DNA from: Corydoras sp. C115
Lineage: Eukaryota; Chordata; Actinopteri; Siluriformes; Callichthyidae
DNA: 64,000 nt
Reading direction: 5' to 3'
Assembly (NCBI GenBank): GCA_019802505.1
Contig: JAFMOC010000387.1
Location: forward strand, 510,501-574,500
Shown here: positions 42,811-53,116 of the stretch, piece by piece
Layout of the letters: each line of letters opens with the position of its first letter
How positions within the stretch are numbered: the first letter of the stretch is position 1
Made by a program: the position numbers and the translations under genes
Notes under the pieces: generated by a model
The model's database searches: none
Told to the model about the DNA's origin: nothing
Seen by the model: the letters and a program-made list of their open reading frames with translations, nothing else

Positions 42811-44422
42811 TTGTGATCAAATTTATTCAACCCCCAATGCTGCGAAGGGTTTTATGGAATTCAGTGCACATTTGTAATTGTGTTCATAATGAAATCTTAC
42901 AAGGACTTGTTAAAGAACTAAATGCAACTAAGATAGCATCAATTGTTTTTGTCATAAAGTATTAAATGGCCTTTTTGTGATTTCTTCATTGACACAATTA
43001 TTCAACCCCTTTACAACTACCACTCATAAGAACAGAGGTTCATTCCAGTGTTTTCAATCAGGTATTGAAAACACCTGTGGATGTCGACGAGCAGCAATCA
43101 AGCATGATAAGCACCAATTAGGCAGATTTAAAAGGACTGTGATACTCAGCTCCTTCTAGACATCTACTGGTGTGTTTACAAGCATGGTGAAGGCAAGAGA
43201 ATGGTCCCAGAAGACAAGAGAAGAGGTTATTGCTCTTCACAAGAATGGCAATGGATATAAAAAGATTGCGAAGTTGTTAAATATTCCAAGAGACACTATC
43301 GGAAGTATCATTCGCAAGTTCAAGTTAAAGGGCACAGTGGAAACGTTACCTGGTCGTGGCAGAAAGAAGATCCTGACCGCGACTGCTGTGCGCTACCTGA
43401 AGCGTAATGTGGAGAAAAATCCCCGCGTGACTGCTAAGGAACTGAAAAAAGACCTGTCAGATGTGGGCACTGAAGTTTCAGCTCAGACAATAAGGCGCGC
43501 ACTGCATAATGAAGACCTCCATGCCAGAACTCCCAGGCGCACCCCCTTGCTGACTCCAAAGAACAAGAAAAGTCGACTGCAGTATGCCAAAAGTCATGTG
43601 GACAAGCCACAAAGGTTTTGGGACAGTGTACTGTGGTCAGATGAAACTAAATTAGAACTGTTTGGGACAATGGACCAGCGCTATGTTTGGAGGAGGAAGA
43701 ACCAGGCTTATGAACAAAAGAACACCTTGCCTACTGTGAAGCATGGCGGGGGGTCAATTATGCTTTGGGGCTGTTTTGCTTCTAATGGTACAGGAAAGCT
43801 TCAATGTGTGCAGGGTACCATGAATTCCCTTCAGTACCAGGAGATCTTGGAGGAAAATGTGATGGAGTCAGTCACAAACCTGCGGCTTGGGAGACGTTGG
43901 ACCTTCCAACAGGACAATGATCCGAAGCACACATCCAAGTCCACTAGAGCATGGTTGAACATGAAAGGCTGGAACATTCTAGAGTGGCCATCGCAATCAC
44001 CAGACTTAAATCCAATTGAGAACCTCTGGTGGGACCTAAAGAAGGCAGTTGCAGTGCGCAAGCCTAAGAATGTGACTGAACTGGAGGCTTTTGCCCATGA
44101 AGAATGGGCTAAGATACCCATAGGTCGCTGCAAGACACTTGTGTCAAGCTATGCTTCACGCTTGAAAGCTGTCATAACTGGAAAAGGATGTTGTACTAAG
44201 TACTGAAAAATAATGTCACTAGGGGGTTGAATAAAACTGATAATGATGTGAGCACAGTAAAGACATTTGTGGTTATTCCATCATAAATATTATGTTATAT
44301 TTGTCTAATTTATAAGTGCCTCTTTGATATAATTGTAAATAAGATGACTGAAATGATCCAAATCAATGTCAAACTGGCCAAAACACTTTATTTCAGTGGT
44401 GGTTGAATAAATTTGATCACAA

Positions 44423-44425
<3 letters not shown>
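42808..44425 (+). mobile_element. Tc1-like transposon with intact transposase (1618 bp)
   Basis: Perfect terminal repeats CAGTTGTGATCAAATTTATT plus CAACC start at 42808 and end at 44425 in inverse. Internal direct copies of the ATTATTCAACCCC core (about 42998 and, inverted, 44222) give the IR/DR layout of Tc1 elements. It is inserted in a TA repeat. Base 42806-42807 reads CA where TA is expected, a single change. Confidence 0.9.
43184..44206 (+). CDS. Tc1-like transposase (340 aa)
   Basis: ATG 43184 starts MVKAREWSQKTREEVIALHK, the first helix-turn-helix of the paired-like DNA-binding domain; a second HTH follows with the GRGRKK linker (about 55-65). The catalytic triad is visible: Asp in LWSDETK, Asp in FQQDNDPKH, Glu in SPDLNPIENLWWDL (D34E type). 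HGGGSIMLWGCF is the conserved Gly-rich box. The length matches functional fish Tc1 transposases, and there is no stop or frameshift. It cuts and pastes DNA at TA sites by binding the terminal repeats. Confidence 0.93.
   Translation: MVKAREWSQKTREEVIALHKNGNGYKKIAKLLNIPRDTIGSIIRKFKLKGTVETLPGRGRKKILTATAVRYLKRNVEKNPRVTAKELKKDLSDVGTEVSAQTIRRALHNEDLHARTPRRTPLLTPKNKKSRLQYAKSHVDKPQRFWDSVLWSDETKLELFGTMDQRYVWRRKNQAYEQKNTLPTVKHGGGSIMLWGCFASNGTGKLQCVQGTMNSLQYQEILEENVMESVTNLRLGRRWTFQQDNDPKHTSKSTRAWLNMKGWNILEWPSQSPDLNPIENLWWDLKKAVAVRKPKNVTELEAFAHEEWAKIPIGRCKTLVSSYASRLKAVITGKGCCTKY

Positions 44426-44473
<48 letters not shown>
44426..44473. repeat. (TA)n, right flank of the Tc1 element
   Basis: Continuation of the TA run broken by the Tc1 element. 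Confidence 0.9.
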
Positions 44474-44475
<2 letters not shown>

Positions 44476-44930
44476 TTGATTATCATGTGTGATAAGGATT
44501 TTCTTCATTGTTGGATCTCCAACCACAACTGTTTTTGTTTTTTTTTGTTTTTTTGAACATTTGTATTTTTTATCTTTTTTTTGTGTCTATAACCTCCAAA
44601 ATAATTAATAAAAAAACAGTTTTGAATTTTCTCTGAGGTAACTTATCTACACAGCACTCCCCTTTGCTCCGGGACTAAACCAAGGGGTGAAATCATCTGG
44701 CATAAGTACATTGGGGAGCCACACTTATTTCTTCTCCTCTAATCTCTTCTATTCAACATGTTTATTTTAGTGAAAAGTACATTAATGATGTGAAAGTTTG
44801 GTATTAAATCAGTCAATAACTTTATAAATCTGATTTCTTTATGATTTGAATGTTAAAATCTGCTAAATTCATATTTGGGAATAAATCTATTATGTATTTA
44901 ATTATAGTTTTATATAAATCAATAACTCAC
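44474..44930. other. No gene recognised; intron or 3' flank of the NLR gene
   Basis: T-rich sequence, no repeat identified. Lies downstream of the last LRR exon in the window. Confidence 0.4.
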
Positions 44931-45107
44931 CGTAGTTTATTTAGTTTATAGAATGAATTGTTCTGTAGATCAGACAGCAGCTTCACTCGTGAACCTCCTG
45001 GTTTATTTCCACGCAGATCAAGTTCTTTCAAGTTTGATGATGGATTTGATCTCAGAGCTGAAGCCAGAGCAGTGAATCCTTTATCTGTAATACTGCACCC
45101 CATCAAG
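44931..45107 (-). CDS. NLR-type LRR exon 5 (last in the window)
   Basis: The 177-nt exon has acceptor TTTTCTCTGCAG and donor GTGAGT and encodes LMGCSITDKGFTALASALRS then LKELDLRGNK...VKLLSDL. This is the terminal type of LRR found in fish NLRC3/NLRP12-like receptors. It begins with one base completing a codon and ends with two, the phase shared by all five exons. The LRR region of these cytosolic receptors shapes ligand sensing and autoinhibition. Downstream exons (B30.2 or 3' end) are not visible in the window. Confidence 0.75.
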
Positions 45108-45189
45108 CTGCAGAGAAAAAAAATCCTGTAATTAAAATTAAACACACAATCAATTCTATAATAGAAGATTAAAAGATTTATATTCCTAC

Positions 45190-45366
45190 CAGATTTTTTC
45201 CAGTTTACATTGTGGATCATGCAGTGCAACAGAGAGACACTTCACTCCTGAATTCTGTAGTTCATTATTGTTCCTCAGGTTCAGTTCTATCAGACTGGAG
45301 GAGGTTGACCTGAGAACTGAGGATAGAACTGAACAACTTATTTCTGTTACATTACAACGTTCCAAC
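45190..45366 (-). CDS. NLR-type LRR exon 4
   Basis: 177 nt; acceptor CTTTTACAG, donor GTAGGA. Encodes LERCNVTEISCSVLSSVLRS and SLIELNLRNN...VKCLSVAL...KLEKIW. Same phase as the neighbouring exons. It lies only 82 nt upstream of exon 5, so that intron is tiny compared with the others. Confidence 0.78.
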
Positions 45367-45409
45367 CTGTAAAAGAAATCATTCACACAGATATAAACAT
45401 ACATTTAAT

Positions 45410-46423
45410 TTACTTTATTAAACTTTTCATAATCTAAAAAATAAACATGTAATTGATCTCTAAATAAACCATTGATGATTGTAGTACTGATTATTGTGTT
45501 TTGAATTTTTTTTGTGTGGTCAAGGATGTGTGTGGTTTTTTTGCACTGTACGTGATATGGTGTGAACTATTTTTATACATTTTATTGTATCGGAAAGCCT
45601 TCACTGTAATGGTGTGACCAGCATAGTGACCAGTCATTCTGTATGTTTCATTTTCTTATTATTATTGATTTTTTAATACATGATTTGATGGTTGCCCTTT
45701 GCTTTTGTTGCTGTCTTGTTGCTTCCTCTCTGTCTGTTCGTGAGTCGGTCATAAATACCTTGCATATGCTTTGTTTTGTGATTGGGGTGTCGCAAAGGGG
45801 GAAAAAGATCGAGGGCACCGCAAAGGTGCAAAAAAACTTGTAAAAATGGTAAAAATGTAGCAAGAATCGTAATAAACAACTCACCTGGCATCCGCCCAAT
45901 CTTAAATCTTAATTCTTACTGGTCATTATTTAAATATGTAAATATTTGCGGATTATTTATACACCAGTGAACGCTTACGTGTTTTGCTCACGAGTGAAAG
46001 CTAGTATTCCATACAAACTTTGGTGTTCGTGGATCAGAAACATCTCAACAGAAATGGCCTGCAACTTTGGTACGTATGAATAAAAATAAGTTATGACGCT
46101 TAACGAAAATACATTTATAACAATGTTTTTTTCTGTTTATAAAAAAAGATTTTGTTATTATTTAGTTATTTCTGATGAAGAGATTTTAAAAGCCATCAGA
46201 TTTTAAACACTTTCAGAAGTGGCATAATATTGTGAAGGTAACAACTATTTTATTATTAACACTTTTTCCAAGATATCTAATGTATAATTTTTTTCTAGAC
46301 AATCAGACTCCATTTGTGGAGTCACTGGAAAATGTACAGACGTCTGTTTATCAGGATTTGGACTCACCCCAGAACGCTTTTTGATATCAAAATTGTGTTT
46401 TTTTTACAAAAATAGTCGGGGTG
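45410..46423. other. Intron of the NLR gene, nothing assigned
   Basis: No convincing ORF. AT-rich. Confidence 0.4.
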
Positions 46424-46434
46424 ATAAAATATAT

Positions 46435-46762
46435 CCATCCATCCATCCATTATCTTCCACTTTATCCTATATTAGGGTCGCGGGGGGTTCCCCATGCCCA
46501 TCCAGGGGAGAACGTTTCGAGCGCTGGGCAGATACACCCAGGACAGGGCGCCAATCTATCGCTGGGCACACACTCATACATACACGCACACATACACACT
46601 CTATATGGGGCAATTTGGAGAACTCCACTGACTTGATCCATGTTTTTGGACTGCGGGAGGAAACCCACGCGGGCACAGGGAGAACATGGAAACTCCACCC
46701 AGACGGGAATCCCTAGCACGGAGAGGCGAATGTGCTAACCACTAAGCCACCATGCCACCCTA
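46435..46762 (-). repeat. tRNA-derived SINE, copy 4
   Basis: Flanked by exact 11-bp ATAAAATATAT (46424-46434 and 46763-46773). In reverse it runs from a GGTGGCATGGTGGCTTAGTG head to a (GGAT)n tail. Confidence 0.88.
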
Positions 46763-46773
46763 ATAAAATATAT

Positions 46774-47176
46774 GAACCACATAGATTTTACATACATAAG
46801 AATGCTTAAAAACACTAGGTTTTAGCATTTTATATTTTTACTAAAGGTTTAACAATGAAAAACAGAAATTAACGCTTTGTTTTCAGAAATTAACGCTTTG
46901 TTTATAACAACTATTTAAAAAGACACTAAGTTTTAGCGTTTTATAGATTACAAAAGGTTTATTAAAAAAAAAAAACACAGTAACCAGCGATTGTTTATAG
47001 CAAATGATTTAAATTACCAGGATTTTAGTGTGTGTTTTAAAGTTTACTTTTTTAAACAAATTATTTGAATTATCAGGCTTTTTAGTGTGTTTAAACTCCT
47101 ATTAAACTTTTACAAACCCTAATTTACTAATAAAATATTTGAATAGGGTGCTAATTTGTTGAAAATGAGTAAAAAT

Positions 47177-47178
<2 letters not shown>
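46774..47178. other. NLR intron, diverged local repeats
   Basis: An AAATTAACGCTTTGTTT motif is repeated at about 46865 and 46887, and TTTTAGYGTTTTATA-type motifs recur around 46815, 46930 and 47020. No gene. Confidence 0.4.

Positions 47179-47231
<53 letters not shown>
47179..47231. repeat. (GT)n microsatellite
   Basis: About 26 GT units. Confidence 0.95.
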
Positions 47232-47234
<3 letters not shown>

Positions 47235-47309
47235 AGGTGGAGGAAGAGGAGGAGGGTTCGTGAAATTTCTGACTCTCCTTCTAGGAGGGGTTAGGAGGGT
47301 TAGGAGGGG

Positions 47310-47462
47310 CTACAACCCTTGATTCAGAGCTCTCCTTTACACAGGACATTAGCAATATTACTAGAATTGCATTTTTTTCGGGCTTTTAACTCTGTAAATA
47401 TGCTTTGTGACAATACTAGTGTAAAAAATAATATATAAATAAATTACTTGAACTTGAACATT
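47310..47462 (+). repeat. Internally deleted L2-like copy
   Basis: GAGCTCTCCTTTACACAGGA and ATTAGCAATATTACTAGAAT match the 50.2-kb L2 copy; the sequence then jumps to the L2 3' tail (ATATAAATAAATTACTTGAA). A short non-autonomous L2 derivative. Confidence 0.7.
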
Positions 47463-47677
47463 ATAATCTTTAAAAAGAAGTGGGACCTTAAAAGGGGGCT
47501 CTTAAGTTAAGGTTATAACACAGCAGACATGTGGTATTAGAACTGAGCTGTATGAAGTGAAACTGTTAACGTAATTTCCTTCATTGACATCTATAATAAA
47601 ACATGTGTAATGATTAAAGTGTTGATCTGTGATGATATCACCTGAGTATCTTCAGTTTAAACAAGTGATTAACTCAC

Positions 47678-47851
47678 CTCAATATCTTCAGTTTACAGAG
47701 TGGATTCTTTAGTCCAGCAGATAGAAGCTTCACTCCTGAATCCTGTAGTTTATTTTTACTCAGGTTCAGCTCTATCAGACTGGAGGAATTTGAACTGAGA
47801 ACTGAGGACAGAACTGAACAACTTTCTTCTGTTAGATTACAACATTCCAAC
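47678..47851 (-). CDS. NLR-type LRR exon 3
   Basis: 174 nt; acceptor GTTTTACAG, donor GTGAGT. Encodes LECCNLTEESCSVLSSVLSS, SLIELNLSKNKLQDSGVKLL and a KLKILR end. Flanking intron sequence (for example GACATCTATAATAAAACATG on the 3' side) resembles that around exons 1 and 2, which shows that exon plus intron pieces were duplicated together. Confidence 0.8.
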
Positions 47852-48074
47852 CTGTAAAACAAATAAATCATTCACACAGAATAAACATTTCATAATGTAA
47901 AAAATAAACTGTAACTGATTTCCAAATAAACCATGTGGGTTGTTGGGTGTTGGTGTGAGAGAGCTGAGAGTAGTGATGATATAGGTGATATAGGTGAAGT
48001 TTGTGAGAACAGAGAATCATTACAACAGACAATTTCATTCTTTCTTTCCTTATTTCTGTAATTAACAATTCGGT

Positions 48075-48175
48075 TAAATTAGCACATTTGCCTCTCAGCT
48101 CTGGGGTTTCCAGATTCGAATCCCAACCAGGGTAAAATTTCCAAGTTTTCCCAGATGTTTTTGGATCTGGATGTT
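48075..48175 (+). repeat. SINE 5' fragment (tRNA-like head)
   Basis: TTAGCACATTTGCCTCTCAG and the B-box-like GATTCGAATCC match the head of the SINE family. The rest is cut off by the Gmr1-type LTR element at 48176. Confidence 0.6.
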
Positions 48176-48661
48176 TGTGATAAGGTGTATCTCCAATACC
48201 TTTTTAAAGGTAGGAAAACACTCTATGGGTAGTTTAGGGCGAGTGTGTGAGGCAGCACTTGGAGAAAGGCAGGTTTGCTTTGGTTTCCGTCACCATTTAT
48301 TTTTACACACCCAAAAACTATATACAAATTTACAGATGGCTATACAGTCACATGACAAACCACACGGCAAAGATCTCTTTACACAGAGAACATAGACAAA
48401 TGTCTGCAAAGTCATATATTTATTTTTTGAATTACCTGAACTCAGTCTCTCAGGCATCCTCCCCAACTGTGGATGAAGTAGCACTATTTATGTAACTAAC
48501 CCTTCCCCTAGACCATACCATACTCCTTATGGGGTAAATGTATGGGTAATAGTATGCATACACAATGCTAAAATAAAATAAACAATGCAGAATCATTGTG
48601 TACATATTATTGTATACATAGCAATAAATGATACATAATTAATACATATTCCTGTTATCCA
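48176..48661 (-). mobile_element. 3' LTR of the Gmr1-type element
   Basis: Sense start TGGATAACAGG at 48661 follows a polypurine tract (GGGAAGGGAAGGGAAGGGGG complement of 48670-48698). Sense end ...ATCACA at 48176. It matches the 54566 copy through TTTTTAAAGGTAGGAAAACA, the GGCAGCACTTGGAGAAAGGC block and GGCATCCTCCCCAACTGTGG. Confidence 0.8.
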
Positions 48662-48889
48662 CGGTTTAGTCTCCCCCCTTCCCTTCCCTTCCCTTCCCAA
48701 GGATGAGTTGTCTAAGGTAAGGAAAAGCTTTCATTTTCTACTTCTTACTCTTTTACCCCTTATGGGCCAACAAGACAGACCAGGGTAAGTATACACCTTT
48801 TAGTGATGAGGAGGGGTGTACCCTACTTCAATACACCCCCAACCCCCTTAAATTTACTCCCACTGACCAAGAAAGAAAGTCAGCGATGA

Positions 48890-49345
48890 CATTTTGTGTA
48901 CCTTTCCTATATCCTAATGTCAAACTTATTTGGCTGCATTGATAATACTAGCGAGTAATTCTTGCATTAGAGTCTTTCAGTCTTCTAATCCATTGCAATG
49001 CCCTTTGGTCAGTTTCAAGAATTAATTCAGTCCCAAATAAATAGTACTTTAGAGAGTCAAGTGCCCACTTGATGGCGAGAGCCTCCTTTTCAATAGTGGA
49101 GTACCTCGCCTATCTGGGAAAAAGTTTATGGCTTATGCACAAGAAGGGTCTCTGGTCCTCACCCTCTCCTTGTAACAAGATGGCGCCTAGCCCCGTACCT
49201 GATGCATCAGTTCGTTGAAAGCATGCTCACAGTCTGCCGCCCACTTGACTCTTTGCGGCTTGTCCTTTTTCGTCAGGTCTGTATGATCTGCCGCCTTAGT
49301 TGAGAAGTCTAGAATACCGACAAGACTGAGAAAAGCATGCACTCT
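48890..49345 (-). pseudogene. Gmr1-type RNase H fragment
   Basis: The reverse complement reads DASGTGLGAILLQGEGEDQR, a Y-S-T-I-E-K-E-A-L-A block and LILETDQRALQW, the RNase H core of Ty3/gypsy. An in-frame stop precedes the Y-S-T-I-E-K-E block. Confidence 0.75.
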
Positions 49346-50029
49346 TCACTTTGTTGTTGGTTGCGGTGTCGGCTTCACTGCCTCGATTTCGTGATCGAGT
49401 ATATGTATACCACTATACCACATGAGTATACCACTTGTGATCATATATGACAGTACATATCCCAGGTTTGAAACTTGTTTACAAGCCAGATGACATTTGG
49501 CTGGGTTTGCAGTCAAACCTGCCTCTGCAATCTTATTGAGAATGATGCCCAGGTGTTGTAGGTGCTCTTTCCGGGATACACTAATGATGACGACAATGTA
49601 GGCTGCTGCAAACTCTTCCGTACCTCTCAAAACTTCATCCATGAGCCGTTGAAATGTTGCAGTTGCTCCATAAAGACAAAAAGGCATAGTCTGAAAATGG
49701 TAAAGAACTGAGGGTGCTTTACAAGCTGTCAGTCTTTTGGATGACTGGCTAAGTGGTACATGCTAGTACTCTTTACACAGATCTAATGTGGACAAGACCT
49801 TCACCTTACCCAAACGCTCTATAAGATCGGCCACACTGGGAATAGGGTATGGATCGAAGGCTGAAACAGTATTTAACTTTGAAAAGTCAACACAAAGGCG
49901 TAGACTTCCATTTTCCTTTGTGACCAATACAACAGGACAGCACCACTCATTGTCTGAAGGTTCAATAATGGCCATCCTCAGCATTTTATTCACCTCCTTC
50001 TTCAGTTCTGGGATGAGTCGTGCTGGCAC
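49346..50029 (-). pseudogene. Gmr1-type reverse transcriptase, catalytic Asp pair lost
   Basis: Frame 50029-49763 has MLRMAIIEPSDNEWCCPVVL and LRLCVDFSKLNTVS, then LSTLDLCKEY (motif A Asp kept). Frame 49687-49346 has MPFCLYGATATFQRLMDEVL. The usual Y-x-D-D block reads YIVV, so both catalytic Asp residues are gone. A frame change separates the two parts. Confidence 0.8.
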
Positions 50030-50094
50030 TCTGCAAGTCTTCTGTCGGATTGGTTCTGTTTTGTGACCTCTGTCTGCCCTGGTTCCTCAGAATA

Positions 50095-51498
50095 TTCTGA
50101 TAGTTGGACCCAAGGACAAAATTAACAAAATTAACAAAGCGTCTAACACTATGTTAAACCTTGATAACTCTTTAATTAGACCCAGTTCATCTGTAAATAA
50201 TCTCGGTGTCATTATTGATTCAGATCTCTCCTTTACAAAGCACATTAGCAATATCACTAGAATTGCATTTTTTCACCTTCGTAACATTTCGAAGCTACGA
50301 AATATCCTCTCCCTCCAAGATGCAGAAAAACTAATTCATGCTTTTATTACCTCAAGGTTAGATTATTGTAATTCACTTCTGACAGGATGTTCTAATAAAT
50401 CATTACATAAATTACAACTTGTGCAGAATGCTGCAGCTAGAGTTTTAACTAAAACCAGAAAGTTTGATCATATAACTCCTGTGCTATCAAACTTGCACTG
50501 GCTACCAGTTAAGTTTCGTATCGAGTACAAAATTTTATTAATAACATATAAAATTTTACATAACCAGGCTCCACAGTATCTGAGTGAGCTGATTCAATTG
50601 TACCAGCCGACACGTGAGCTCCGATCTCAAGGTGCTGGCTTACTCTTAGCTCCTAGAATAAATAAAATTACTGCTGGTGGAAGAGCGTTCTCCCACAAGG
50701 CTCCTCAACTTTGGAATAGCCTTCCAGTTACTGTTCGTGATTCTGAATCACTATTAATCTTTAAAAATAAATTAAAAACACATTTATTTAATCTTGCGTT
50801 TAACTAATCCCCTGTAGATAAAGATGTAGATCTCAGACTTGGCTGTGTTGGGGGGTAATCTCTGATCAGTGTATGCTGGCATTTCACCTCTTCACCCACC
50901 TCATCATTAATGGGGGGGGTGTGGCGCTGAAATGATGCTGTTCCGGGGCGCCATCTCAACTATGTAGAGTCTGCAGTATCTGCCTCTTTTAGTTATGCTG
51001 CTCTAGTCAGTGATGCCGGAGTCACATGCTGCACTGTGTCAATTAATTACTTATTAATTAAATGTCGTGCTTTATTATTAGCTCTAACTCCCTTCCTTTG
51101 TCTGTTTCTTTTGAGGTGTCCCCCGGCTTCCTGGAGATCCATGGCTCTGCTTACGAATACTGTATGGATCCTGACAAGGCGGTCCTGCAGGACGCCCCCT
51201 AATGGACTCACATATAGTTTTCCAGTTGTTAGTTTTTCCATTTGTTTAATATCTGTACATGGCTGTTCTACACTGTTGTTGCTGCCCGGCCGCTCAAGGA
51301 GGATGAGTCCCCCACTGAGTCTTGGTCCTCCCAAGGTTTCTTCCTTAAATAACAACATAAAAGGGAGTTTTTTCTTGCCACTGTCGCTTCGGCTTGCTCT
51401 TTGGGGGTTTAAAGGCTTTTCATTCTGTAAAGCTGCTTTGTAACAATGTACTGTTGTAAAAAGCGCTATATAAATAAATTACTTGACTTGACTTGACT
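50095..51498 (+). mobile_element. L2-like LINE, 5'-truncated, inserted in the Gmr1 element
   Basis: Flanked by AGAATA (50089-50094 and 51499-51504). Contains the RT C-terminal frame and a 3' UTR ending in ATATAAATAAATTACTTGAC plus further TTGAC repeats, as in L2 elements. Same subfamily as the fragments at 3995-4660 and 47310. Confidence 0.85.
50151..50807 (+). pseudogene. L2-like reverse transcriptase C-terminal part
   Basis: 218 open codons from ATG 50151: NNLGVIIDSDLSFTKHISNI (post-palm block), SRLDYCNSLLTGCSNKSLHK, QNAAARVLTKTRKFDHITPV, LHWLPVKFRIEYKILLITYK, and the end KNKLKTHLFNLAFN. Palm and endonuclease are missing through 5' truncation, a usual outcome of target-primed reverse transcription. 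Confidence 0.85.
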
Positions 51499-52126
51499 AG
51501 AATACAGGCCAGGTCGGGTCACCTGCAGACATATCTGGGATGACGTCCATTCCACCACTTGATGAAAAAATACTGCTCCTCAGCTTCTTCCACTTCTTCC
51601 ACAGCCTTGATCCATAGCTGTTCTGAGCCGGTGACCTCAGGATCACTCCATGGCCACAGAATGTTGATGTGGATGTTCTGGAGTGTCTTTCTCCTCTCAG
51701 GCATGTGCAGTTCATACGTGGTGTCATTGATCTTCCTTCTCACAACATAGGGACCCTGCCATTTAGCCAACAGTCCTGTGTCACTGGTGGGCAGAAAAAT
51801 GAGCAATTTTTGTCCCTCCTGCAGCACTTTTCTTTGCCGACCTGTCGTACCACTGTTTTTGACGTATGCAAACATGATATATGGTAGCCATGTGTTCCAG
51901 TCTGTGCCATTACTATTGGTCAGCTTCACCAGAGCCTGCTTCAGTGTTTTATTAAAGCATTCTGTAAATCCATCCATTTGCGGGTGAAATGGTGTTGAAT
52001 TAATCCCTTTAATGCCCAACAAGGTGTACATTGCTTTAATCTGCTTAGAAGTAAAGTTGGTACCACAATCTGTCACTATATCTCGGGGAATTCCTACCCT
52101 GGATATAAGCTGGATGAGAGCTATGA
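51497..52126 (-). pseudogene. Gmr1-type integrase, C-terminal part
   Basis: The reverse complement has LIQLISRVGIPRDIVTDCGT (second catalytic Asp), NSTPFHPQMDGFTECFNKTL (Glu), and KWQGPYVVRRKINDTTYELH, the GPY/F module. The frame is open here; its N-terminal part continues at 53117-53302 beyond element Z. Confidence 0.85.
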
Positions 52127-52246
52127 TGTAACAGGTGCCTAGGGCACCTGTCACCTGTTCTGCATTTGTCTTGTTCTTTTGAGTTAATTAACATTCATTG
52201 GTCATTAGTTTAGTTAATTAACTCGTTCTTCTCATTGGTTTGTTTT

Positions 52247-52311
52247 GTGCACGAGGTCGGGTGTCTTTTTGTATTTATTTCCTGTGTTCTCCGTCCTCGG
52301 TGCACGTCGTT
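52247..52311 (+). promoter_or_regulatory. Element Z promoter: inverted repeat around TATA-like box plus priming seed
   Basis: GTGCACGAGG (52247-52256) and CCTCGGTGCAC (52295-52305) form an inverted repeat with one bulged base around TATTTATT (52272). The seed GCACGTCGTT (52302-52311) starts 30 nt from the TATA-like box and pairs with AATGACGTGC (52486-52495) with one G-U pair. Confidence 0.5.
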
Positions 52312-52484
52312 TATTTTATGTCCACTCGTCGGTTTGTACCTCTTTTCTGTTTGGTGTTCCTACAACTTTAATAAACCCTGATATTCTGCTACCTGCGTGC
52401 CTGGCTCCCTTCAGTGCGTTAAAGCGCGGCGGCTCTGCGCTTCCTATGCGCAGCCGCTTTAATCCGAGGTAGGCGAGTCTGACA

Positions 52485-52528
52485 GAATGACGTGCCAGTG
52501 AATTTGGGGAGTCCAGTGCCCAGGTAAG
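52485..52528 (+). promoter_or_regulatory. Element Z leader: priming site and splice-donor-like end
   Basis: GAATGACGTGCC directly after the LTR, then GAGTCCAG, then CCCAGGTAAGC. Same order of parts as the leaders of A and Y. Confidence 0.5.
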
Positions 52529-52608
52529 CTTTTTTTTTTTTTTTCTTTGCGGGGGCTGTATAGCCTTGTACTCACAGCGCGTTCCGTCGTGTCCGCGAGT
52601 GCGCCGTT

Positions 52609-53013
52609 ATGCGCAGCACGCCGTCCCGGAGCCGTAAGGACGGCTCAAACAGAGTGATGTTGGAGTATTACTACTCCGATGATGAGTGGTTATGGAGGTA
52701 TGGTTATGAGGCGCTCCGTGCAGAGGAAGGTCTCGATCTGGTCGAGATATCCAAGGATGAGGCGGGCGAGTCGTACCTGTATGGACATATTCTGCCCATA
52801 CGCACCCTCCTGAACTCTGAGGAGTTCTGGACTGACGCTCCTGTACAGTTTGTTAAACTCCCCGTGGCGAGATCCAGACGCAGAGCGCGCCGGCGCGGTG
52901 CCAAGACCCCCGGTACGCCTGCATGTGATGCACTCTCTGCATCCGCGATATGTCCACTCGTCGGTTTGTACCTCTTTTCTGTTTGGTGTTCCTACACCTT
53001 TAATAAACCCTGA
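52609..53013 (+). CDS. Short acidic ORF of element Z (uncertain)
   Basis: 134 codons from ATG 52609. The first 85 residues are acidic and aromatic (LEYYYSDDEWLWRYGYEALR, EISKDEAGESYL), followed by a basic RSRRRARRRG stretch. From about residue 115 it runs into the second LTR. It may be the start of a gag-like protein cut by deletion. No family recognised. Confidence 0.35.
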   Translation: MRSTPSRSRKDGSNRVMLEYYYSDDEWLWRYGYEALRAEEGLDLVEISKDEAGESYLYGHILPIRTLLNSEEFWTDAPVQFVKLPVARSRRRARRRGAKTPGTPACDALSASAICPLVGLYLFSVWCSYTFNKP

Positions 53014-53116
53014 TGTTCTGCTACCTGCGTGCCTGGCTCCCTTCAGCGCGTTAAAGTGCGCCGGCTCTGCGCTTCCTATGCGCAGCCGCTTTAATCCAAG
53101 GTAGGCGAGTTTGACA

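Larger units (their letters stand above)
52127..53116 (+). mobile_element. Element Z: small LTR element inserted in the integrase
   Basis: The 5' LTR runs 52127-52484 (TGTAACAG...CTGACA). A leader and a short ORF follow; then from about 52951 to 53116 comes the R-U5 part of a second LTR, ending TTTGACA. Flanks are TATGA (52122-52126) and TTTGA (53117-53121), a 5-bp duplication with one change. It has no pol. It interrupts the integrase frame of the Gmr1-type element. Confidence 0.75.

Noticed and set aside
42506..42877. Frames with YIYIYI runs on both strands
   Set aside because: Translation of the TA microsatellite.
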